Shown: positions 51,848-59,998 of the stretch, in pieces | Layout: the number at the start of each line of letters is the position of its first letter | Position numbering within the stretch: the stretch's first letter is position 1 | Position numbers and translations under genes: made by a program | Origin: Bacteroidales bacterium | Lineage (GTDB): Bacteria; Bacteroidota; Bacteroidia; Bacteroidales; Marinilabiliaceae | Assembly (NCBI GenBank): GCA_017539645.1 | Contig: JAFYCM010000013.1 | Span: 31,718-95,717 of the forward strand | Length of the DNA: 64,000 nucleotides | Reading direction: 5' to 3' | Notes under the pieces: generated by a model | Databases searched by the model: none | The model's input: the letters and a program-made list of their open reading frames with translations, nothing else | What the model was told of the DNA's origin: nothing

Positions 51848-51855
51848 TAAATTTC
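51848..51855 (+). promoter_or_regulatory. Possible -7 box of the ATP synthase operon
   Basis: TAAATTTC, one base off TAnnTTTG, 66 bases before the atpB ATG. The 184 bases between bactofilin and atpB hold no gene that I can see. Confidence 0.3.
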
Positions 51856-51921
51856 ACGCTTGCTAATAGAGAAGTTTGGGATTCTATCGCAAATACGATT
51901 GAGAACTAAAGAATCATAACT

Positions 51922-52968
51922 ATGAAACGGATTATGAAGTCGTTTTGGTTAATTATATTGATGCTGTTTGCTGGCAGTAGTGCCTATGCGGCAGGAGAAG
52001 CGGCCGACTCTGCCAAAGTAGAAGAAGGTTTCGATATGCTTGGTCTTATAAATGGGCACATTTCGGATTCGCACTCTTGGCCAGTTTTTGGGTATGAGAA
52101 TGCTCAAGGCGAAGAAGAGGAGTTTGTTATCCCGTTGCCTGTGATCGCATATTATAATGGAGATGTATTGATTACCACCTCGTCAAGTTTTGATGAAGGT
52201 GCAGAGTATGAGCATAATGGCTACGTATACCGAATGGTGGACGACAAGTTGATGGTGAGAGGCATGTCGGGTGAACTCGAAAAAGTTCTCGACCTTTCTA
52301 TTACGCGCAACGTAATGTCTATGTTTATGTGCATAGCCATACTATTGATATTGTTCGTTGGCGCAGCGCGTTCGTACAAAAAGAGCGAAGTTCCGCATGG
52401 TCGAACGTCGTTAGTGGAGATGTTGGTGCTATTTGTGAAAGATATATCGGACGACCAGATCGGAAAAGAAAGGTCGTATAAATACACGCCGTATCTATTG
52501 ACAATCTTCTATTTCATTTGGTTTAACAACCTTATTGGTTTGGTTCCATTTTTCCCAGGGTCGTCTAACCTCTCGGGAAATATAGCCTTCACAGGAACGT
52601 TGGCTATAATAACATTTATAATTACGAACGTCAGTGGTAGCAAGCATTATTGGAAGCACAACTTTACAGTGCCAGGAGTGCCGGTTATACTGAAGTTTAT
52701 TATGGTGCCAATTGAGATAATAAGCATGTTTACAAAACCATTCACACTGTTGATTCGTCTATTCGCGAATGTTACAGGTGGACACATAATTATACTCAGC
52801 CTTATATCAATGATATTTATGATGCAGTCGTATGTGATGGCTGTGCCATCGGTTCTATTGGCATTGTTTGTCTTTGGATTGGAATTGATATTAGGAGCAT
52901 TGCAAGCATACATATTCACGGTGCTATCGGCATTGTATATAGGCTTGGCAACGGAGGATGAAGATTAA
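51922..52968 (+). CDS. atpB: ATP synthase F0 subunit a
   Basis: 348 residues, longer than the E. coli form (about 270). It begins with a signal peptide (LIILMLFAGSSAYAAGEAAD) and an acidic extracytoplasmic extension of about 110 residues. The membrane part then follows (VMSMFMCIAILLILFVGAAR onward). The family-defining block is FTKPFTLLIRLFANVTGGHI, where the essential Arg (LLIRLFAN) drives proton transfer to the c ring. AYIFTVLSALYIGLA closes the protein. It opens the cluster atpB-E-F-H-A-G. Confidence 0.94.
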   Translation: MKRIMKSFWLIILMLFAGSSAYAAGEAADSAKVEEGFDMLGLINGHISDSHSWPVFGYENAQGEEEEFVIPLPVIAYYNGDVLITTSSSFDEGAEYEHNGYVYRMVDDKLMVRGMSGELEKVLDLSITRNVMSMFMCIAILLILFVGAARSYKKSEVPHGRTSLVEMLVLFVKDISDDQIGKERSYKYTPYLLTIFYFIWFNNLIGLVPFFPGSSNLSGNIAFTGTLAIITFIITNVSGSKHYWKHNFTVPGVPVILKFIMVPIEIISMFTKPFTLLIRLFANVTGGHIIILSLISMIFMMQSYVMAVPSVLLALFVFGLELILGALQAYIFTVLSALYIGLATEDED

Positions 52969-53005
52969 GTACAAACAAAATATTAACACAAAAATTTTTT
53001 GAACT

Positions 53006-53212
53006 ATGGGATCATTTATTAGTGTAGGCTTGGGTCTTATCGTAATCGGTATTGGTATCGGTATTGGTAATGTAGGTCGTTCTGCATGCGATGCTATGGC
53101 ACGTCAACCTGAAATGGCCAACAAGATTCAATCAGCAATGCTTATTGCTTCAGGTATGGTCGAAGGTGCAGGCTTGTTTGCAATAGTTATTGCGCTCATT
53201 ACCAACAATTAA
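53006..53212 (+). CDS. atpE: ATP synthase F0 subunit c
   Basis: 68 residues, two membrane helices. Helix 1 is glycine-rich (IVIGIGIGIGNVGRSACDAM), the loop has ARQPE, and helix 2 (LIASGMVEGAGLFAIVIALI) carries the ion-binding Glu in VEGAGLF. The Na+-type motif (Gln in helix 1 and Ser or Thr after Glu) is absent, so protons are the expected ion. Slightly short for the family but preceded in frame by a stop, so the start is fixed. Confidence 0.94.
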   Translation: MGSFISVGLGLIVIGIGIGIGNVGRSACDAMARQPEMANKIQSAMLIASGMVEGAGLFAIVIALITNN

Positions 53213-53222
53213 TTATTGAGTC

Positions 53223-53717
53223 ATGAACCTTTTGTCGCCAGAACCCGGATTAGTCATCTGGTCAACTTTTGCGTTTCTGGTGCTCTTTTTCCTCTTGAGA
53301 AAATTTGCATGGAATCCTATTTTGGAAGCCATCAAGTCGCGAGAAGAAAAGGTGGCGCAATCGCTTGAGGCTGCCCAAAAAGCAACCGAAGAGTTGAAAA
53401 ACATGGAAGCGCTCAGAGCTAAGATGGCAACCGAAGCACGACAAGAAAAAGACCTGTTGCTGAAAGAGGCACGTGCTATGAAAGACAAAATCGTAGACGA
53501 GGCACGTCAATCGGCACAAGTTGAGGCTGAAAGGATTATGGCAAATGCAAAGGCTCAAATCGAAAAAGATAAAGCCGATGCCGTTGCTGAACTCAAGCAG
53601 CAGGTTGCAAAACTGTCGGTAGAAATAGCTGGTCGTATATTGGCCGAGAACCTGCAAACAACCAATAAGCAGGAAGAACTAATTGAAAAATACCTGAAAG
53701 AGAGTAGTTTCAATTAA
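53223..53717 (+). CDS. atpF: ATP synthase F0 subunit b
   Basis: 164 residues: a membrane anchor (PGLVIWSTFAFLVLFFLLRK) and a long charged helix that forms the peripheral stalk (KSREEKVAQSLEAAQKATEE to VAELKQQVAKLSVEIAGRIL). FAWNPILEAI joins the two. It starts 10 bases after atpE. Confidence 0.94.
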   Translation: MNLLSPEPGLVIWSTFAFLVLFFLLRKFAWNPILEAIKSREEKVAQSLEAAQKATEELKNMEALRAKMATEARQEKDLLLKEARAMKDKIVDEARQSAQVEAERIMANAKAQIEKDKADAVAELKQQVAKLSVEIAGRILAENLQTTNKQEELIEKYLKESSFN

Positions 53718-53732
53718 TAGAGAATTGATGTT

Positions 53733-54269
53733 ATGAACATAGGTCTTATAGCGCGCCGTTATGCAACGGTTCTTTATGAATATGCCGATAAAAAGGGCGA
53801 TTTGGAGCAGACGTACCAAAACGTTGGAGATATAAGAGCAGCTTTCGAGCAAGCTCCGTCATCGCTTTCGTTCTTGGCTTCGCCTTTGCGCAAGCAGTCG
53901 GAAAAATTGAACTTGGTTAATGGCGTATTCGCAAAAAACGTTGCTCCTTCGCTTGCTGATTTCCTCGTTTTTCTCGTTGAGAAAGAGCGTATAGATATGG
54001 TAGACGAAATACTGCGTGTGTTTCAGTCGCTATACAGAAAGCACAAGGGAATAAAGAGCGCTGTTATAACTACTGCCATTGAGCTCAGCGATGCTAAACA
54101 AGCAGAGTTTACCAAAGAACTGAGTGCTAAATTGAATGCTCCAGTGGAGACACTCTATAATACCGATAGCGATATTATAGGCGGTGTGATATTTACTATT
54201 GATGGTAAGCAGTTAGACAATAGTGTGAAGCATCAATTGGAAGAGATTGAAAAACAACTTAAGGTATAA
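53733..54269 (+). CDS. atpH: ATP synthase F1 subunit delta
   Basis: 178 residues. OSCP/delta connects the stalk to the top of F1. It opens with IARRYATVLYEYADKKGDLE and has LADFLVFLVEKERIDMVDEI and, near the C-terminus, VETLYNTDSDIIGGVIFTID, the conserved region of the family. Located between atpF and atpA. Confidence 0.93.
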   Translation: MNIGLIARRYATVLYEYADKKGDLEQTYQNVGDIRAAFEQAPSSLSFLASPLRKQSEKLNLVNGVFAKNVAPSLADFLVFLVEKERIDMVDEILRVFQSLYRKHKGIKSAVITTAIELSDAKQAEFTKELSAKLNAPVETLYNTDSDIIGGVIFTIDGKQLDNSVKHQLEEIEKQLKV

Positions 54270-54286
54270 ACTAAACATCGACTTAT

Positions 54287-55867
54287 ATGGAAAATATAAA
54301 AGCCTCAGAAGTATCTAATCTGCTCATACAGCAGTTGGAGAAATTTGAGTCGTCGACCAAGTTAGAAGAGGTAGGTACGGTGCTCACCGTAGGCGATGGT
54401 ATTGCCACAGCATATGGTCTCGAGAACGTGCAAGTGAACGAGATGGTTGAGATTGGTGCAGCCACTGGCGTAGTGATGAACCTCGAGCAAGACCACGTTG
54501 GTATTGTGTTGATGGGTAACGCACAGCAAGTGAAAGAGGGCGACACGGTGAAACGTACTCGCCGCATTGCATCAATCCGCGTAGGTGAAGGCATCATCGG
54601 TCGTGTGGTTAATCCGCTCGGCGAACCTATAGATGGCAAAGGCCCAATATCTGGCGATTTGTATGAAATGCCGCTCGAGCGTAAAGCTCCGCAGGTTATT
54701 TTCCGTCAGCCAGTTAAGCAACCTCTTCAGACTGGTATAAAGGCCATCGACTCAATGATCCCTATTGGTAGAGGTCAGCGAGAACTTATCATCGGTGACC
54801 GCCAAACAGGAAAAACGGCTATTGCAGTAGATACTATTCTGAATCAGAAGAGCTTATACGAAAAGGGTGAACCTGTTTATTGTATATATGTAGCTATCGG
54901 TCAGAAGGGTAGTACTGTAGCACAAATTGTAAGTACGCTCGAAAAACATGGTGCAATGGCATACACATGCGTTGTGTCGGCTGCAGCATCAGAATCTTCG
55001 GCTATGCAATATTATTCGCCATTCGCTGGTGCAGCTATTGGCGAGTATTTCAGAGATACGGGCCGTTCGGCTCTTATTATTTATGACGACTTGTCGAAGC
55101 AGGCCGTAGCTTATCGTGAGGTTAGTTTGCTACTTCGCAGACCACCTGGACGTGAAGCTTATCCTGGTGATATTTTCTATCTACACTCACGCCTCCTCGA
55201 AAGAGCAGCTAAGATTGTAGAGTCTGACGATATTGCTAAGAATATGAACGACTTGCCTGATTCTATAAAACCGATGGTGAAAGGTGGTGGTTCGCTAACG
55301 GCGTTACCTATCATCGAAACACAGGCAGGCGACGTGTCGGCGTACATACCTACGAACGTAATTTCTATTACCGACGGACAGATATTCCTCGAAGGCAACT
55401 TGTTCAATGCAGGTATTCGTCCAGCTATCAACGTAGGTATTTCAGTATCGCGTGTAGGTGGTTCGGCGCAGATAAAGTCGATGAAGAAAGTGGCTGGTAC
55501 ACTGAAACTCGACCAAGCGCAGTATCGCGAACTTGAGGCATTCTCGAAATTCGGTTCCGACCTCGACGCAACTACTATGGCTACGCTCGATAAAGGACGT
55601 AAGAATGTTGAGTTGCTTAAGCAGCCTCAGTATTCGCCAATGGTTGTTGAGGAGCAGGTAGCTATACTATATTGCGGTGTGCACGGTTTGATGAAGAACA
55701 TACAGACATCGCAAGTAGCAGAATTTCAGAAGCAAGTTATCGAGGATATGCAGTTGCAACACAAAGATGTGCTCGCGCGCATAGCCGAAGGTAAGATTGA
55801 CGATGAAATAACATCTGTGCTCAAGAAAGTGGCAGAAGACGTTAGCAGTCGCTTACAGCAGAACTAA
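54287..55867 (+). CDS. atpA: ATP synthase F1 subunit alpha
   Basis: 526 residues. The N-terminal barrel ([20 protein letters not shown]), the P-loop [13 protein letters not shown] and the block [12 protein letters not shown] are present, as is the region [20 protein letters not shown]-like ([20 protein letters not shown]) typical of alpha. [20 protein letters not shown] carries the signature. Alpha binds ATP but is not catalytic; the catalytic beta (atpD) is not in this cluster. Confidence 0.97.
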   Translation: MENIKASEVSNLLIQQLEKFESSTKLEEVGTVLTVGDGIATAYGLENVQVNEMVEIGAATGVVMNLEQDHVGIVLMGNAQQVKEGDTVKRTRRIASIRVGEGIIGRVVNPLGEPIDGKGPISGDLYEMPLERKAPQVIFRQPVKQPLQTGIKAIDSMIPIGRGQRELIIGDRQTGKTAIAVDTILNQKSLYEKGEPVYCIYVAIGQKGSTVAQIVSTLEKHGAMAYTCVVSAAASESSAMQYYSPFAGAAIGEYFRDTGRSALIIYDDLSKQAVAYREVSLLLRRPPGREAYPGDIFYLHSRLLERAAKIVESDDIAKNMNDLPDSIKPMVKGGGSLTALPIIETQAGDVSAYIPTNVISITDGQIFLEGNLFNAGIRPAINVGISVSRVGGSAQIKSMKKVAGTLKLDQAQYRELEAFSKFGSDLDATTMATLDKGRKNVELLKQPQYSPMVVEEQVAILYCGVHGLMKNIQTSQVAEFQKQVIEDMQLQHKDVLARIAEGKIDDEITSVLKKVAEDVSSRLQQN

Positions 55868-55881
55868 AGAGGGGGTAACTT

Positions 55882-56763
55882 ATGGCAAATTTGAAAGAGA
55901 TTCGCGGCCGCATCAATTCAGTGAAGACCACTCGCCAGGTGACGAGTGCCATGAAGATGGTGTCGGCAGCAAAATTCAAAAAAGCGCAGGACGATGTAGA
56001 CCATATCCGTCCGTTTGTACATAAGTTGCAACAAATTGTTGGCTTCCTTGCAGCTTCTGTCGACGACATTGGTAGCGAATTCAAAGGCTTCAAGAAGTAT
56101 AAAACTGGTCGAATACTTATGGTGGCTATAGCTTCCAACAAAGGTTTGGCTGGCGCCTTTAGCTCCAACATAGTGAAGGAAGTAGACCGACTAATGAAGG
56201 AGGATTATGCTGAAGATTATGCTGCGGGCAATGTAGAATTGGTGGCGATAGGTAAGCAAGTAAGCAAAGGTTTGCAGTCGCGACAATACAAAATAGCGGC
56301 TAATCACAACGATTTGCTCGATGCTCCTTCGCAGCAGGCTATCTACGAAATAGCTGGCGAATTAGTTCAGAAGTTCTACACAGGGCAATACAAACAAGTG
56401 GTGCTTGTGTACAATGAGTTTGTAAATGCCGCAGTGCAGCGCGTATCTCTTAAGCAACTTTTGCCGTTGAGCATTTCGGAGCAAGATGCCGATGCTGCAT
56501 ATCACGACTTCATCATAGAGCCAAGCAAGCAAGAGGTCCTCGAAGCGTTGATTCCGCAAGCAGTGCGCTCAGTTTTATACAGTGCAATGCTCGAGTCGTT
56601 GGCTTCGGAGCATGGAGCACGCATGACGGCCATGAGCAAGGCAACCGACAATGCAACGGAATTGCTCGGCGATTTGCAACTCCTTTACAACAAAGCACGT
56701 CAAGGTGCTATTACTAACGAACTTATCGAGATTGTTTCCGGTGCGGAAGCTCTCAATGGATAA
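55882..56763 (+). CDS. atpG: ATP synthase F1 subunit gamma
   Basis: 293 residues. Gamma is the central rotor. N-terminal helix LKEIRGRINSVKTTRQVTSA and AMKMVSAAKFKKAQ, the domain VAIASNKGLAGAFSSNIVKE, and the C-terminal helix ALEHGARMTAMSKATDNATE-like (LASEHGARMTAMSKATDNAT) with YNKARQGAITNELIEIVSGA match the family. The last gene of the cluster; a terminator follows. atpD and atpC (beta and epsilon) are absent from the cluster. Confidence 0.96.
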   Translation: MANLKEIRGRINSVKTTRQVTSAMKMVSAAKFKKAQDDVDHIRPFVHKLQQIVGFLAASVDDIGSEFKGFKKYKTGRILMVAIASNKGLAGAFSSNIVKEVDRLMKEDYAEDYAAGNVELVAIGKQVSKGLQSRQYKIAANHNDLLDAPSQQAIYEIAGELVQKFYTGQYKQVVLVYNEFVNAAVQRVSLKQLLPLSISEQDADAAYHDFIIEPSKQEVLEALIPQAVRSVLYSAMLESLASEHGARMTAMSKATDNATELLGDLQLLYNKARQGAITNELIEIVSGAEALNG

Positions 56764-56785
56764 AATAGTTTGAGTATTAATTAGA

Positions 56786-56823
56786 AAGAGCCGTTTCGAT
56801 GAAAATCGGGACGGTTCTTTTTT
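56786..56823 (+). terminator. Rho-independent terminator after atpG
   Basis: AAGAGCCGTTTCGAT, loop GAAA, ATCGGGACGGTTCTT (about fifteen pairs including G-T pairs), then a run of T. Confidence 0.85.
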
Positions 56824-56852
56824 GTAGGTATTTGAATAATCGCAGTATATAG

Positions 56853-56892
56853 AAAAACGGAGCAACACATCATTGCAGTGTTTGCTCCGTTT
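56853..56892 (-). terminator. Terminator after the TonB-dependent receptor gene
   Basis: Stem AAACGGAGCAA / TTGCTCCGTTT, eleven perfect pairs, 16-base loop, T run on the minus strand. Confidence 0.8.
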
Positions 56893-56912
56893 GTAATTAT
56901 AAAAGCACTCTA

Positions 56913-59726
56913 CTATAGCGAGAAGTTCGCGCCTATAGTGTATATGCCTTGAATTTTGTCGGTATATATAAACTCCTCTTTCTGAGAGTTTAGCAAGTTG
57001 TGCGCATTGAAGAAGAGTTCGAATCCAGCGATAGGTTTGTAGCCAATTTTCATATTTAGCGTAAAGTTCGGGTCGACCTTGGCAACGCCGTAGTTGGTGG
57101 TGTATTCGCGTTTGCTTTGGTAGTTGCCGAATGCCGAAATAGAAAGCTGCTCAATAGGCTTGTAAATCATACCTACCATACCGTAAACTGCAGGCGTAGC
57201 TTTGTGTTTATGTCCGTTGGTGAGTTCGGCGCTTTCGCTGGCGCTACTTGCGAAGTTGTATTCCGATGTAGCCACGTCGTATTCAATATTATACTTAAGC
57301 GTATAGTAAAGACCGAGAGGGTTGTCGCAGTTGCGGAAGTACGTACCATTCTGATAAGCAGCAAGAATCTCGTTGAGCAAAGCATCGCCGCGTTCTGCAT
57401 ATTCGGCATCGAACTCGTGGGTCATCACTTGGCCGCCGAAGAGCGTCGTTACGTAGCCTTCTACGTCGCCACTCATAGCCGCACTGGTGATAATCTCGTT
57501 CATCATAGACGGAAGTGTAGCCATGGTGGTTGCGTACGACGTTGTGAGTTGCTTCATAATCATCTCGGCTTGGCTATACTGATAATACTTATCGATGGTG
57601 GTACGCTGAACGTTAGCATTCAGCTTGGCGATAAGTTTCGATGAAATAATCCAGTCGAGGTTGAGGCTTATGCCGAGCTGCGACACTTTGAATGGCATCT
57701 TGTCGTATTTCAGTTGGCTTTTAGAGCCTATTATGCCCATCAGAGCGTCGCTCATGTCGTCGGTAGAGAGGGCGCCAGTAAGTAGCTGCGGAATGAGCGA
57801 GTTGAGCGAATTGTTAATGTCGCTCTCCTTCATTATCAGCATTGATGCGTATGACTTGAGCGCGCCGTAGTCCTGACTCTTAGAGTAGAAGGCTTCCGCA
57901 TCGAGAAGTACGGAGTTGGTCGGACGCCAGCGGTAGCCGAGTTCGAAGTTGTCTATATGTACAAGCGGCGATTCCGTGTTGCCTAAGTATTGCATCTCCG
58001 ACGGCATACCTCTGCCAGTGCGTGGCCAAGTGTACTTACTGCTCGTGTTGGCAAAGGCGTTGGAGCGGAACGAGCGTCCGTAAACAAAACGAATGAAGTT
58101 GTTTTCGTTGAGTTGGTAGCTTGCAGAGAATTGCCAACTTGGGTTCCATTTGTCGGGGAAGCGCGTCTTGTCGATGCGGGCAGCGCCTATCACGCGGAAC
58201 TTGTCGGCTTTGTAGTCGAGGCGGAGGCTTGGTGCGAAGTCGTAGAGCCATGTAGAGTTGTCGCCTTTACTTATGTAGCCAAAGAACGAACAGAGTTCCT
58301 CGGGGCCGTAGCCATAGTCGAAGTAGTTGGCGTCGGTCTCTTTGTAGTAAACCGTCTGATAGCTAACGCCTGGGCGAATCTGTAAATCGTTGATATTTAT
58401 ATCGTATTCGGCTTGAATATGCATATTGTCGCCGCGGTTCATCTGGAAGCCGTTAGATGCCACAATGAAGTCGTAGTCACCCGAACTGAAGTCGCCAGCT
58501 AACTTGAGGTCGTAGATAGAAGTATTGAGGTTAGCATACCACGTCTTGGCTTTTCTGCCGCGCGGAGCTGAGTCGTCGTTGCCTACGGAGGTGTTTTGTA
58601 TCCAGGCATCTTGGTAGCCGCACGTGAGGTCTATACGTACATCGTTGTTTGGCACAATGGTCAAGTAGCCATTCACGCCATACGTACGGCGGCTCATGTC
58701 GGGGTCTTTCCAACTTGCATTGGGGTCGCCCTCTACACTTTTGTAATTAAATGTGTTGTAGTATTCGGTTGTGCCGAGCTGCGCAAAGCCAATCATGCGG
58801 CGATATTGCTCAATACTTATGCGGCCGCCAGCGGAGTAGTCGGTCAGCGCGCCCGTAGCGAGCAGTTGACCAATGCCTTCCTTCGTCCAATAAGGTTGCT
58901 GGCTTAGCGTTTTTTCATCGTTCATAAGGTAAGCGCCCGAACTTGGCAATAGGTATATCTTGTCGGTTGGACGGTTGCGAATTTGAGCATTTGCGGTCAG
59001 GCCGAGCGATATTTTACTATTTATGCTCTTACGTATACCAAAATCAGCCACCGCAGTGTTGTTGCCCATTTGTATGCTACCATCTACGATGTGCGAGCCT
59101 TTGTCGGGTTTGGTGGTGATGATGTTTATAACGCCATTAACTGCATTCGGCCCGTAGAGTGCCGATGTAGCACCGCGCACAACCTCGATGCGCTCAATAT
59201 CTTCGATAGATATTGGCAAAAACTCCATAATTGGCGAACCCATACCATAATTATGGCTTATGCGGCCGTCAATCATCAGCAGCACATTCATGTTGTCGGT
59301 GTAGTAGAGGAGATTGTTGTCGGGTATGTTCGACAGACCGCGCATTTGCACGTCGTATATACCATTATACTTCTCCGAGACTATCATGCCCGGAATCAAG
59401 CGAAACGCCTCTTCGATGGTGGAGATGCCATACGTACGCATCTCTTCGCGTGTAATTACGGTTGACGACAGTGGCGATGTGAAACTGTTTTCCTCTTGCT
59501 TCGATGCCGACGACACGTTCTTGTTCATAATTAGCGAAAACAGTTCATCGATGCTACTTACGCCAAGTGTCTCTACGGCTTGCATCAAATCCTCGAGTGG
59601 CAATTCAGAGAGTTGCTCCGTTGTCATCGAAAGAATTTCCTCTCTTGTTAGCTTGTTTTGTGCATTCAGTTGAACTTCTCCAACGCAAAGTGCTATTGCA
59701 CAAATAATCAGTAAATACTTTTTCAT
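56913..59726 (-). CDS. TonB-dependent outer membrane receptor
   Basis: 937 residues. Signal peptide (LLIICAIALCVGEVQLNAQ), a short N-terminal extension, then the plug: SPLSSTVITREEMRTYGIST, IPGMIVSEKYNGIYDVQMRG, and IEDIERIEVVRGATSALYGP followed by NAVNGVINIITTKP. The rest is the 22-strand barrel, ending IYTIGANFSL with the terminal aromatic-type beta signal. There is no CarboxypepD_reg domain and no susD neighbour, so it is a Cir/BtuB-like receptor rather than SusC. Substrate unknown; siderophore, metal or cofactor are usual for this class. A promoter lies upstream and a terminator downstream. Confidence 0.9.
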   Translation of the reverse strand: MKKYLLIICAIALCVGEVQLNAQNKLTREEILSMTTEQLSELPLEDLMQAVETLGVSSIDELFSLIMNKNVSSASKQEENSFTSPLSSTVITREEMRTYGISTIEEAFRLIPGMIVSEKYNGIYDVQMRGLSNIPDNNLLYYTDNMNVLLMIDGRISHNYGMGSPIMEFLPISIEDIERIEVVRGATSALYGPNAVNGVINIITTKPDKGSHIVDGSIQMGNNTAVADFGIRKSINSKISLGLTANAQIRNRPTDKIYLLPSSGAYLMNDEKTLSQQPYWTKEGIGQLLATGALTDYSAGGRISIEQYRRMIGFAQLGTTEYYNTFNYKSVEGDPNASWKDPDMSRRTYGVNGYLTIVPNNDVRIDLTCGYQDAWIQNTSVGNDDSAPRGRKAKTWYANLNTSIYDLKLAGDFSSGDYDFIVASNGFQMNRGDNMHIQAEYDININDLQIRPGVSYQTVYYKETDANYFDYGYGPEELCSFFGYISKGDNSTWLYDFAPSLRLDYKADKFRVIGAARIDKTRFPDKWNPSWQFSASYQLNENNFIRFVYGRSFRSNAFANTSSKYTWPRTGRGMPSEMQYLGNTESPLVHIDNFELGYRWRPTNSVLLDAEAFYSKSQDYGALKSYASMLIMKESDINNSLNSLIPQLLTGALSTDDMSDALMGIIGSKSQLKYDKMPFKVSQLGISLNLDWIISSKLIAKLNANVQRTTIDKYYQYSQAEMIMKQLTTSYATTMATLPSMMNEIITSAAMSGDVEGYVTTLFGGQVMTHEFDAEYAERGDALLNEILAAYQNGTYFRNCDNPLGLYYTLKYNIEYDVATSEYNFASSASESAELTNGHKHKATPAVYGMVGMIYKPIEQLSISAFGNYQSKREYTTNYGVAKVDPNFTLNMKIGYKPIAGFELFFNAHNLLNSQKEEFIYTDKIQGIYTIGANFSL

Positions 59727-59800
59727 GTCTTAGTAATTATTCAATAATAATTGTGTGCCGTTGTTTGCGACTGCAAAATTGTTATTTTTTGTTATGAAGA

Positions 59801-59808
59801 CAAAATTA
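59801..59808 (-). promoter_or_regulatory. -7 box of the TonB-dependent receptor gene
   Basis: Minus-strand TAATTTTG, an exact TAnnTTTG match, about 75 bases before the receptor ATG at 59726. No Fur-like site was recognised. Confidence 0.45.
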
Positions 59809-59899
59809 ATGTTATTTATATATGTAAATACGTACGTAACCTCTACTAATTTGAACGCATAATTATGGGGAAATCCTACCTCCAAATGCCATAAAGAAA

Positions 59900-59959
59900 A
59901 ATGTCATCCTGAGCTGCGCGAAGGTTTTATAGGCTCTTCGCTGCGCTCAGAATGACATT
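59900..59959. repeat. Long palindromic element (AATGTCAT ... ATGACATT)
   Basis: Outer arms AATGTCATCCTGAGC and GCTCAGAATGACATT (fifteen positions, one mismatch), an inner pair GCGAAG / CTTCGC, and an internal loop TGC / TGC, around a 12-base loop. As recalled, elements of this GTCATCCTGAGC type are dispersed in several Bacteroidota genomes. It lies just downstream of the large surface-protein gene and may act as its 3' hairpin. Confidence 0.8.
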
Positions 59960-59965
59960 CAGAAC

Positions 59966-59984
59966 GGATACGGAAGTCGTATCC
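59966..59984. repeat. Palindrome GGATACG-N5-CGTATCC
   Basis: Seven perfect pairs around GAAGT, 15 bases before the end of the surface-protein gene; part of the same intergenic hairpin group. Confidence 0.7.
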
Positions 59985-59998
59985 CTACATATTACAAA

